A stretch of 64,000 nucleotides of DNA from Eutreptiella sp. 'Long Island Sound 2002'. Lineage: Eukaryota; Euglenozoa; Euglenophyceae; Eutreptiales; Eutreptiaceae. Under the pieces are notes generated by a model. That model was not told the DNA's origin, made no database searches, and saw nothing but the letters and a program-made list of their open reading frames with translations. Both the position numbers and the translations under genes were made by a program. The stretch is taken from positions 107,823,367 to 107,887,366 of the forward strand of contig OZ038381.1 of NCBI GenBank assembly GCA_964036045.1, read 5' to 3'. Each line of letters begins with the position of its first letter. The stretch's first letter is position 1. Positions 8,976 to 18,600 of the stretch are shown in pieces.

Positions 8976-10942
8976 TTCCGGACAACGTGGATCAAAAAGG
9001 AGCTGGTCAAGATACAGCTGACCAAGATAAAGTTTGACACCGACCTCACGCGTGGGCAGACCAGAGAGAGGGACGAGGACTGAGTACTATCGCGGATCGC
9101 AAGCTTGAGGACAAATCCACCCTGCCGGCCTATCTCAAACATTCTCATATGGCGAAACGAAGGTACACTACCATCCTGCCACACGCCTGTCGTTATTTTC
9201 ACACAGTCTGGTCGTTTTGGCACTGCAGTGCCCATCTCGCTGATATCTCCCATCTCCCATCTCCCTGTGGTGCATTTTTCTATCAGCTGAAATTCCCTAC
9301 TGCTTGGGTGGGGCTCATATCCTGACGGCACTCCAAAGACTTCACCGAGAATACCGTGAGAAGTCACGGGCACTGCCGGACTGGTTACAACACGTCTATT
9401 GCGAGGAGATCAGACACGACTGTCCTGTTGACATCAGAGAGATTATTGGAGGCGATCACAATGCGGTACAACACTCAGTGAGCAAGCTAAGTATGGGACA
9501 AGTGGCCGCTCGAATTTGGACTGAAGTGCAGAAGGGCAAAGCGAAAGAGATGCTGCTGGTGGCTCTGCGGAAGTGTGGCCGGCTGGGCGAGAAAACATCT
9601 GTGGTATGAGAGATGCACGATGAGACCACCGTTGTCAGTCCTTTGCGTACCTGTGGCCTGTCCAACACTGTATCCCTGCCAGGACTCAATCTGGAAAAAT
9701 TGGAGACCGCTGGTTTCATTACTGCAGATATCTGGTGGCCGCGTGGCTGAGTTTATTGACACCTTTGAGAAGACTGCCGGTGAAGGTATTATGTCCTCTG
9801 AGCACCTGTTTTCGTCGTCTTTTGGTGATCATGGGAACTGCAGTGCCCAAATTCGATGCGACCCTAATTTTTGCACTGCAGTGCTCAACCCCTACACTCT
9901 GCGGCCGTTGACGGGACTGCATGGTGACCAGATGGATGAAATACTGCTGTACATGGCTGGAGATGGGGCCAAGATCGCAGGACTACATGCCAAGGCCAGA
10001 CTGTTCAAGCGGGACCGCCTGTGGGAGATGCTGTACCTTCACCCGGACAACACGCTCATCCATCCTTCTCGACGTATGTTTATGGGGCGGCAGGGTCTGG
10101 CGCGATCGCTGTTGAGCCCCCCCCCCCCCCCCCCCGGACCCACGACGTAAGGCTGTTTCGACCCCAGTGGTACCAGTGGTCTCCTGTTCTAACAGTGAAC
10201 GTGCATGAAATGCAAAGAGTCCGCAAACTGCTTGCAAAGTCGCCGAGGGCCGCCAAATTGTCACTGGGGAAATGGACCTAGAGTGCCGAAAATCCCTTAC
10301 CAAGCTGGGACACCATCCAGAAAGCACCGCTTTGGCAGGATGAGGAATGGGCTGACCTGAGGATTGCGCTGGCGAGGCCTGTCAAGGAAACTGCAGTGAC
10401 AACGACTGATGGGGAGAAATCAACAACTATCTGGCTCAACAAGCCGCAGGATGGGACTGAAGCAACCGGAGCTCGGGCAGAGGCAATTGCGTTGGTTCCT
10501 GGCAAGGCTATTCCGTATACGATTGCATTGAGGGAGTACAAAGCGTTATGCAACCATTAGGCATAAGAATGGGATCGATTTCGCATTGCTGGTCACTTTA
10601 GGTACTGCAGTGCCCATCTGTAATGAAATGTGCTTTTGACAACAGGTCTTCATTGAGTGTACGAAGGAACAAATGGACGATATCCATCCGCTGGTGCTGA
10701 AGGTTGCTGCGAAGTTGGTACCTGTGGCTATTGGTGGAATGGCGGCCGACGTTAAGTTCTTGGTTAATCAATTGCGCGACTCTGAGGAGTGTGGAGGCTG
10801 GCAGTATATTATGACCTCTTTTTTTGATCAGGCAGTCGGTCACCCGACCTATCGGTTCGAGGAGAGGACTATTTGCTTATGTGTGCCCGACAAGTTTAGG
10901 GTGAAGGTCCCGAATATTTTCATTTGCGATGAGGGTGCATGA
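8976..10942 (+). CDS. Multi-exon protein with ParB/sulfiredoxin-like segment, damaged
   Basis: Three introns keep frame: 9163-9286, 9604-9727 and 9786-9881. The spliced product reads LRTNPPCRPISNI, then EIPYCLGGAHILTALQRL, LPDWLQHVYCEEI and IIGGDHNAVQHSVSKL. This order (a proline-rich lead-in, GG-x-H-x-L-x-AL, a V-Y strand, then DHN and a helix) resembles the ParB/sulfiredoxin-like nucleotide-binding fold. The next exons give RVAEFIDTFEKTAGE, HGDQMDEILLYMAGDGAKIAGL and KRDRLWEMLYLHPDNTL. A 19-C run at 10117-10135 shifts frame, after which VRLFRPQWYQWSPV and HEMQRVRKLLAKSP continue. A TAG (10279) interrupts a frame that stays open for about 92 more codons. The last exon (10646-10942) is joined through an unresolved intron. 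A TGA at 9081 breaks the first exon. ParB-like assignment is inference from motif order. Confidence 0.5.
9163..9286 (+). other. Intron 1 of the ParB-like gene (124 nt)
   Basis: Donor AACGAAG/GTACAC and acceptor TTTTTCTATCAG join the upstream frame (SNILIWRNE) to the GGAHILTAL frame with matching phase. A CTGCAG palindrome (GGCACTGCAGTGCC, 9219-9232) lies in the middle. Confidence 0.65.
9604..9727 (+). other. Intron 2 of the ParB-like gene (124 nt)
   Basis: Donor TCTGTG/GTATGA and acceptor TTTCATTACTGCAG join two frames at phase 0 (EKTSV to ISGGRVAEF). The length equals that of intron 1. The acceptor again lies in a CTGCAG, here without the palindrome arms. Confidence 0.7.
9786..9881 (+). other. 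Intron 3 of the ParB-like gene (96 nt), acceptor at a palindrome centre
   Basis: Donor GTGAAG/GTATTA and acceptor TTGCACTGCAG keep the frame (TAGE-V-LNPYTL). Two CTGCAG palindromes lie in it: an imperfect one around 9832-9849 and a perfect GCACTGCAGTGC at 9873-9884, whose centre provides the splice acceptor. Confidence 0.55.
10601..10614. repeat. CTGCAG-centred palindrome, last copy
   Basis: GGTACTGCAGTGCC has one mismatch in its arms. It lies between the 10558 TAG and the acceptor (TTTTGACAACAG) at 10645, so probably in an intron. Confidence 0.7.
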
Positions 10943-11111
10943 GGCAGCACCATTGGTCTGGCAGCGGCTGGTTGGCTACTGCATGTGCTTGGTATTGTTC
11001 CCCGACGCGACAGACAGTCCGAGGATGAAGTCTGGCTTCTGCTTTTGACAGCATCGGCCGTATTGCCAGCACAGCTCCTGTGGTACCCATTTGGGAACTG
11101 TGGCAATTTTG

Positions 11112-11135
11112 CTACGTGCGTATAGAGCCGCCTAA
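11112..11135 (-). repeat. Inner terminal inverted repeat, right
   Basis: The 24 bases beginning CTACGTGCGTATAGAG and ending CCGCCTAA are the exact reverse complement of 5695-5718. Confidence 0.8.
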
Positions 11136-11449
11136 GCAGAAGGCGGTGCACACACAAGGCGGAACACACAAACAGGAGGCTGTGGCCACCGCAGGTCTTG
11201 TTATTTAAGGGGCCACAGCCAAGGCGGTACACACAGAAGGCGGTGCACACACAAGGCGGAACACACAAAAGGCGGTCTGTGGCCAACGCAGGAGTCATGT
11301 TATTTAAGGGGGGTGCGGGGGCTGGCCCCTGCGTCAAGCGAAGCGAGCCGTCTGTCGAGCAAAGCGAGCCGAAGGTAGGGGGGGGGGGAGGTGGGGGGGG
11401 GGGGGGTAGGAGGGAGGTAGGTAGGGGGGGGGGGAGGTAGGGGGGGGCC
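11136..11449. repeat. Right AGGCGG subterminal repeats and G-rich tract
   Basis: Two copies of a roughly 98-bp unit carry AAGGCGG, CACACAA and the small hairpin GGCTGTGGCC/GGCCACAGCC around TTATTTAAGG. A short AGCGAGCCG duplication follows (11338-11374), then a G tract with GGTAGGGGGGG runs. Orientation is the same as at the left end, unlike the ends proper. Confidence 0.75.
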
Positions 11450-11463
11450 ACTTCGTGCATGCT

Positions 11464-12350
11464 ATCCTTTGGAGGTTGGAGACCCTACAAGGATTCACCG
11501 CATGAGGTCTACCATGGTGTACAGGGGAGGTGGTAATCTCTGGAGGGTGTCGACCCTCCCAGGATTTACCGCACGACGTATACATTAGTGTACAGGTGAT
11601 GCGGTGAATCCTTGGAGGGTGTAGACTCTTGAACGATTCACCGCATGAGGTCTACATTAGTGTACATGGGATGCCGTGAATTTTTGGAGGGTGTAGACCC
11701 TTCCAGAATTCACCGCATGACGTATACATTAGTGTACATGGGATGCCGTGATTTTTTGAAGGGTGTAGACCCTTCCAGGATTCACTGCATGAGGTATACA
11801 TTAGTGTATAGGTGATGCGGTGAATCCTTGGAGGGTGTCGACCCTTCCAGGACTCACCGCATGACGTATACATTAGTGTACAGGGGATGCAGTGAATCCT
11901 TGGAGGGTGTAGACCCTTCAAGGATTCACCGGATGAGGTATACATTCGTGTACAAGGGATGCGGTGAATCCTTGGCCGTGTACAAGTGATGTGGTGAATC
12001 TTTGAAGGGTGTCGCCTATTCAAGGATTCACCGCATGAGGTATGCGTTAGTGTACCGGTGAAGCGGTGAATCTTTGGAGGATGTACACCGTTGAACAATT
12101 CACCACACGAGGTATACATCAGTGTACGGGTGATGCGGTGAATTTTTGGAGGCCGGAGACCCTTCACGGACTCACCGCATGTGGTCTACACTAGTGTACA
12201 GGGGATGTGGTAATTCTTGGATGGTTTAGACCCTTCCAGGATTCACCGCATGCCGTATACATTAGTGAACATGGGATGCGGTGAATCATTGTAGGGTGTA
12301 GACCTTTTAAGGAATACCGCATGAGGTATATGTACCCACTGTACACGGAA
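11464..12350. repeat. 72-bp double-hairpin satellite, block 2 (about 12 units)
   Basis: The same unit as block 1, continuing it across the inserted element. Arms and loops vary (GTAG, GTCG). The right end decays gradually after about 12290. Confidence 0.88.
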
Positions 12351-12699
12351 TTTTTGAATGAGTACGCTCACGTTGTTGATTTCTAACCCGTTTTGCCCGT
12401 GGTGCCTTGTCTTTGTGCCTTTGCTATGCTTACTTCGCCAAAAATTCATGAAAGTTCAAATGACGTGAATTGCACCTTGAATCGCTCATAATGTAGCTTA
12501 CATTCACAAAAAAAATGAATTCGCGTTCCGATTCACAACCTCGTATTCGCAGCTATATCCGCATTCACATTGGCGCGAACTTCGCGCGAATATCCTTTGG
12601 TTTTTGCATGAGCACGTTGTTCTTGTTGCATGTCTTTTGTTCAAACCCCACCTTCGCTTTCTTTGTGAAAATGTCTACTCAACAGTCGCGTCCCCTTTC
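12351..12699 (+). other. Spacer with TTCGCGCGAA palindromes
   Basis: No gene is certain before about 12700. At 12571-12590 TGGCGCGAACTTCGCGCGAA combines two E2F-like GGCGCGAA/TTCGCGC motifs, one inside the perfect palindrome TTCGCGCGAA. The coding frame seems to begin after a possible acceptor (CCTTTCCTAG, 12694-12703). Confidence 0.4.
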
Positions 12700-12703
12700 C
12701 TAG

Positions 12704-14476
12704 ATTGGGTCACTCTCACTCCCGACCCGTCCGATGGCACCCTGGGCCGCTACCAGGGCATCCCCCTTCGCTCCGGCACATTGGAGGAGGCCACGTACAC
12801 GGGGGGCCTGGCAGTGGAGGAGGTGGTGGGGTGGGCGAAGGGGTTGCCCACTCCCCCCCAGTTGATTCATGTTGGCATGCGAACACCCGAAACGGCGGGA
12901 TGGTTTGGGAAAAAAGGTTGGGCCACTCACCTTTTTCGGGAGTTGTAGGTCGCCCTCCCGGGGTTGCGGGCCGTCCGGCTCATTCCTGCCGGTTCAACCG
13001 TGGACAGCCTTTTGGGAATCATGGCCACACACACCGTGGGCAAACCCAAGCCCGGCCTCTGTGCCATCTACCCCACCACTGGCCTCCTTCACTGCTCCAT
13101 GCAGATGGACATGATTGCCATCAATAACTACTTTGTTGCCGGTGAGCCGCAGGCTGACCACTCTAACCTTCTTTTTGAATGGCAGGCAATGCAGGCCCAG
13201 TGGTGGGACGATCAGGGCATCTTGCCCAGCCACCCGACCGTGCCCCCTCTCCACCACATCTCCGATATCACTCTCCCCACTCTCCATAGGATGAAGGGGC
13301 TCACTTGGTATCGGGGAGTCGCGGAACCCCCCCCCCCCTTCATCCCCCCCGATGGCTCGTCAGTTCACCGCGATATTCTTGCCGCGGAGGACTGCAAGAC
13401 CACCCGGGGGAGGGTGGAAAAAATTTGGGCGGGGGGGAACCAAGTTCCTCAACATTTTGACCCGGTGTTCAATGTGAAACCGGTGGAGGAGCAGAGGAAG
13501 GACCCCACCCTCCATCAGCGGTACATGTCCAAGCCCACCAAAACCTCGGGCATGGCAAGTACCCTTATTAAAGAATTTATTAGTAGCATCAACGACCGTG
13601 TCCCCGATCCGTTTGAAGACTTGTTTGACATGCCTTGTTCCATCATCGTGTCGGGTGCTGAGTCGGGGGACCAGCTCCCCCACACGGATGTTTCGACTGC
13701 CCCGGACATGCCCCCCCCCCCCCCCTGACCGCTACCCCTCGAGCTGCCACATCTCGACCTTCGTGGCCCTCTCCCCCCAGTACCGCATCAACGCCCAGCC
13801 GGGAACGGCGCTGGGGGAGGCCACGGAGCAGAGGTGGGACGAGGTCCTCCTCCAACAGGGGGAGGTCCTTGTCCTCGTCAGCACTGCCCGGCACCACGGG
13901 CTCCCCTCCCCCCCCCCCCCCCGGCACGAGATGCAGGGGGCACTGCTCACGCAGTGGACCCCCGATCGGCGTCATTCGTGGGTTAAGCCGAATACGACGC
14001 ATCTCGACCCCCCCCTCCCCCTGGAGCTCAAGGCCGCCTCGGCCTGCTGGTCGGGGAGGGCGGGGAGGACGTGCCCACTTTTGGGCAACTGTGGCTGTTG
14101 GGGGTTGGATTAGCGGCTTGGGGTGGGGCTGGCCACCCGGGACATGGTGGACGACATCTTCAGCCCCCCCGAGGTGGAGCCAAGCGCCCCCGTGTGCACA
14201 CACCACCCCGTGTTGCTCTCCCGCTCCGCCCACGACATCTCCCCCATCATCGTGCACGCTGGGGACATCTTGATGTGGAATGGGTCGTACGAGATGGAGG
14301 TCGTGAAGGGGGATTCAACGGATGGGGACGTGGAGGTGACGTGGGCGCTGGGGGCTATACTGCCCCCCACACGCCCTGCCATTGCCTGGCGGCTGCTCCA
14401 CGCTGAGCCGGCGTGGAAGCGGGCAAAGGACTCCAAGAAAGGGACGTGGACAGTGACCTGCTCGTGTGAATGTGAG
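12704..14476 (+). CDS. Probable 2OG-Fe(II) oxygenase-like protein, damaged
   Basis: A coding-looking frame runs LPTPPQLIHVGMRTPETAGW, then after a TAG (12946-12948) continues without frame change as LRAVRLIPAGSTVDSLLGIM. Further on GDQLPHTDVSTAPD supplies an H-x-D pair, and QPGTALGE then LLQQGEVLVLVSTARHHGL supply the strand-rich core with the distal His. This layout (HxD...H near a G-E/D-x-L-V strand) is typical of double-stranded beta-helix 2-oxoglutarate/Fe(II) oxygenases. A 14-C run at 13711-13724 forces a frame change inside the core. A later segment (IIVHAGDILMWNGSYEMEVV) resembles a second strand pair of the same fold. Another TAG lies at 14111-14113. Ends at a good donor (TGTGAG/GTATGC, 14476/14477). 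Substrate is unknown. Oxygenase call is moderate. Confidence 0.45.
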
Positions 14477-14637
14477 GTATGCATTGTCTTCTATCCCGTA
14501 TTCGCGCGAAGTGGGCGCAAAGTTCGCGACATTGTGCCGCGCCATTCGCAAATGCTTCAAATTTGGTCAGGCATGCAGATTCATGAAGTTCGCGCGTATT
14601 TGGTTAGTTACACTATTCTTTTTCATTTCATTCTTAG
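14477..14637 (+). other. 161-nt intron with TTCGCGCGAA palindrome
   Basis: Donor GAG/GTATGC and acceptor TTTCATTTCATTCTTAG/G are both strong. The intron contains the perfect palindrome TTCGCGCGAA at 14501-14510 and further GTTCGCGA/GTTCGCGC pieces. Base composition is lower in GC than the flanking exons. Confidence 0.65.
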
Positions 14638-15452
14638 GAGCAATGGCACTGCTTGCTGCCCGATCCCCGTGCGGCCACGGCCACACACGCCCGCAAGCGA
14701 TTCCACCCAGCCGGGCACACTCGTGCCACTGCACAGTCGGGCACAGTCCGCCACCTGACCCTCCACGTGCCACCCCCGCAGATGCCCGGGCAGCCATTCC
14801 CGCAGCCCCCCCTGCATCCCCCGCCTCAGACCCCGTGGTCGTCGCAAACCCCGTGGCGGGGACGGGGGCCACGGCCTACCCCGCCGACCTCCCCCCCATC
14901 AGCTGCCTCTCCATGCTGCGGTCCCAGCCCCCGTTCACATGGAAGCTCAACCTCCCAGGACGGAAGCGGGCAAGGGAGGACTTCGTGGCGACGACCTAGG
15001 AGGTCGAGGTGGAGACGCAAGATGGGCAGCGGGAACTACCCCTCAAAATGTCCTTTCCCTGTGCCATCACGTTCCCCAACCCCGGGAGAAGGTGGAAGGA
15101 GGGGGAGACGATTATTGCCCTCTACGCATACCGGCTGCGTGGAGGGCATTGGAGAATGGATTGTTGCGTGAAGGGTAGGGCGGGGGTGCCGGAGGGGCAG
15201 CTGAGGCGGTGGGCAGCGTTGGCGGTGACGGGGGTGAGGGGATGGGGCGACCGGGTGGAGGAGCACATGAGCTATTCCTGGCTCCAAGTGTTCACGCGAG
15301 CACCACAAGCATTTGGGGGAGGACCAAGTGGTGGACGTGGATGCGGAGGAGGGGGGGAGGAGGAGGGGGACGATGCCTCCTCCACGGGGGGGCGGCCGGG
15401 CCCGGTGCTTGTATGCGACACCCCCCAGCCCCCCCCCCCCCCCGGGTTTTGA
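14638..15452 (+). CDS. 3' exon(s) of the oxygenase-like gene, proline-rich
   Basis: Directly after the intron the frame reads DPRAATATHARKRFHPAG and is proline-rich. Near 14810 a C-rich stretch appears to change frame to one giving SCLSMLRSQPPFTWKLNLPG. A TAG at 14997-14999 interrupts this frame, which then stays open (LPLKMSFPCAITFPNPGRRW, HWRMDCCVKGRAG) to a TGA at 15450-15452. The C-terminal 50 residues are glycine/glutamate-rich low complexity. No domain is recognised. Whether this belongs to the same protein as the upstream oxygenase-like part depends on the intron call. Confidence 0.35.
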
Positions 15453-15607
15453 AAGATAGTGGTGCCGGGTCGGCCACCAGCAAGTGTTCCTAGAGAAAAC
15501 TGTCCGGCGCCGAAGGCGCCAATTTTTTTTTTCATACTATGTGTTTATACTCAAAATGCTCAAAATTTTGTAGAGAATTCATATTTGGGCTATAGGAGGG
15601 CTGCAAG
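15453..15607. other. Spacer before the large satellite
   Basis: Contains a short perfect hairpin (GGCGCCGAAGGCGCC, 15508-15522) followed by a T run, resembling a transcription end signal. No gene. Confidence 0.4.
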
Positions 15608-15637
15608 CCCTAACAGCAACCCTAGCCCTAACCCTAA
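15608..15637. repeat. Telomere-like CCCTAA tract at left edge of 1148-bp array
   Basis: Degenerate CCCTAA/CCCTAG repeats (CCCTAACAGCAACCCTAGCC and so on). The first satellite unit starts directly after it with AATCAAGACTGAATATTGGG. Confidence 0.8.
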
Positions 15638-18600
15638 TCAAGACTGAATATTGGGACCGAGCTGGTGGGGGAGGGAACATTAGCTATGACTGGTGAAGGA
15701 CATCAAGAATGATTCACACATTGATGGCTCTTCACAAAGTGAAATCAGCTTGCAAGTCAACCCCATCACCACGAGGTCCACTTTCAAGGCTTTTGTTGGA
15801 CTTGTGAGGGGCCAAAATGCCCCAAAATGGGCTCAAAATGGGCTCATTTCACCCGTTTGTGCACCCCAAATGGTCTAGGATGATTTTTGGAAAAACGCGT
15901 TTTTGACCCATTCTTGACCCATTTCTGGTCCCAAAACAGCCTTTTTTCAAGGCATTTTGGGATTTTCGGAGGACCAAAATGGGGCACCACAAGCTCAAAA
16001 TGGTCCAAAAACACTTGTTTTAGCGTCGCACATGGTCTAGGATCATTTTTGAGAAAAGTCATCCTTTTGCCCCTATTGGACCCTAATGACCCATTTGGGC
16101 ACCCACCTGTTTGGGCTTGAGCTTGCAGCTTGCCGCAGCCCAGTGGGCCTAAGTACGAGGGTGTAGGCGTCCGTTTGGGCAATTCTAAGGGGTGGAAACC
16201 ACAAAAAGTGGGGGGTTGCGGGTGGAGTAGGTGCCCTCGGAATCGCATTTTGAGCCATGTAGCCAAAGATATGGCCTATTCTTGGTTTGTGGCTTTCGGC
16301 ATTTGAAGCTTCTGGGGGCCTTTTTGGGCCGTTTCCGGGACATGTCATGGAGTTAGAGGGCGGCAAAAAGCTCGTTGACACAGGGAAGTCAAGCCGCACG
16401 TGCAGAGTAGCCACCGTTTCCCTTCGTTTGGCCGTTTTGAATGTGTTCTAGGGCTTTTTAAGCCCAAAAATGGCCGTTTTTGGCCCTAAAGTGCAGTTTT
16501 TGAAAGCGAGGTCCGCCACTTGCAAATCCCGTTCCCGGCCGCCACCGTTGAGTTTCTTGCTCAAACTTTGTGTGATTGTACTTCACACCCATAGGTATCA
16601 TCCACCAAAATTTCACCCGAATCTGAACCCCCACGACGGAGTTCTAATTTTTACCCATTTCGCGCGTGCTGCTGCTTGCTGCTTGCTGCTGCTTGCTGCT
16701 GCTGCTGCTAAACCTGGTAGGTCCACCCTAGACACTAAAAAGGGTTATAAAACCAAGACTGGTTCCACCAGCTCGGTGACCCCAATCAAGACTGAATATT
16801 GGGACCGAGCTGGTGGGGGAGGGAACATTAGCTATGACTGGTGAAGGACATCAAGAATGATTCACACATTGATGGCTCTTAACAGAGTGAAATCGGCTTG
16901 CAAGTCAACCCCATCACCACGAGGCCCACTTTCAAGGCTTTTGTTGGACTTGTGAGGCGCCAAAATGCCCCAAAATGGGCTCAAAATGGGCCCAGTTCAC
17001 CCGTTTGTGCACCCCAAATGGTCTAGGATGATTTTTGGAAAAACGCGTTTTTGACCCATTCTTGACCCATTTCTGGTCCCAAAACAGCCTTTTTTCAAGG
17101 CATTTTGGGATTTTCGGAGGACCAAAATGGGCCACCACAAGCTCAAAATGGTCCAAAAACACTTGTTTTAGCGTCGCACATGGTCTAGGATCATTTTTGA
17201 GAAAAGTCATCCTTTTGCCCCTATTGGACCCTAATGACCCATTTGGGCACCCACCTGTTTGGGCTTGAGCTTGCAGCTTGCCGCAGCCCAGTGGGCCTAA
17301 GTACGAGGGTGTAGGCGTCCGTTTGGGCAATTCTAAGGGGTGGAAACCACAAAAAGTGGGGGGTTGCGGGTGGAGTAGGTGCCCTCGGAATCGCATTTTG
17401 AGCCATGTAGCCAAAGATATGGCCTATTCTTGGTTTGTGGCTTTCGGCATTTGAAGCTTCTGGGGGCCTTTTTGGGCCGTTTCCGGGACATGTCATGGAG
17501 TTAGAGGGCGGCAAAAAGCTCGTTGACACAGGGAAGTCAAGCCGCACGTGCAGAGTAGCCACCGTTTCCCTTCGTTTGGCCGTTTTGAATGTGTTCTAGG
17601 GCTTTTTAAGCCCAAAAATGGCCGTTTTTGGCCCTAAAGTGCAGTTTTTGAAAGCGAGGTCCGCCACTTGCAAATCCCGTTCCCGGCCGCCACCGTTGAG
17701 TTTCTTGCTCAAACTTTGTGTGATTGTACTTCACACCCATAGGTATCATCCACCAAAATTTCACCCGAATCTGAACCCCCACGACGGAGTTCTAATTTTT
17801 ACCCATTTCGCGCGTGCTGCTGCTTGCTGCTTGCTGCTGCTTGCTGCTGCTGCTGCTAAACCTGGTAGGTCCACCCTAGACACTAAAAAGGGTTATAAAA
17901 CCAAGACTGGTTCCACCAGCTCGGTGACCCCAATCAAGACTGAATATTGGGACCGAGCTGGTGGGGGAGGGAACATTAGCTATGACTGGTGAAGGACATC
18001 AAGAATGATTCACACATTGATGGCTCTTAACAAAGTGAAATCACTTTGCAAGTCAACCCCATCACCACGAGGCCCACTTTCAAGGCTTTTGTTGGACTTG
18101 TGAGGCGCCAAAATGCCCCAAAATGGGCTCAAAATGGGCCCATTTCACCCGTTTGTGCACCCCAAATGGTCTAGGATGATTTTTGGAAAAACGCGTTTTT
18201 GACCCATTCTTGACCCATTTCTGGTCCCAAAACAGCCTTTTTTCAAGGCATTTTGGGATTTTCGGAGGACCAAAATGGGCCACCACAAGCTCAAAATGGT
18301 CCAAAAACACTTGTTTTAGCGTCGCACATGGTCTAGGATCATTTTTGAGAAAAGTCATCCTTTTGCCCCTATTGGACCCTAATGACCCATTTGGGCACCC
18401 ACCTGTTTGGGCTTGAGCTTGCAGCTTGCCGCAGCCCAGTGGGCCTAAGTACGAGGGTGTAGGCGTCCGTTTGGGCAATTCTAAGGGGTGGAAACCACAA
18501 AAAGTGGGGGGTTGCGGGTGGAGTAGGTGCCCTCGGAATCGCATTTTGAGCCATGTAGCCAAAGATATGGCCTATTCTTGGTTTGTGGCTTTCGGCATTT

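Larger units (their letters stand above)
5438..11463. mobile_element. Two-gene element inserted in the hairpin satellite
   Basis: The satellite is broken inside a unit (GTGAATCT up to 5436) and resumes at about 11464 (ATCCTTTGG), so the segment between looks like an insertion. Its outer ends are inverted. GCACGAAGT followed by a C-rich stretch (5458-5490) on the left matches a G-rich stretch followed by ACTTCGTGC (about 11420-11459) on the right. Inside lie AGGCGG/CACACAA subterminal repeats in the same orientation at both ends, then a perfect 24-bp inner inverted repeat at 5695-5718 and 11112-11135. Two plus-strand genes occupy the interior. An exact target-site duplication is not clear. The superfamily is not recognised. 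It could also be two nested elements, one defined by the inner and one by the outer ends. Confidence 0.65.
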
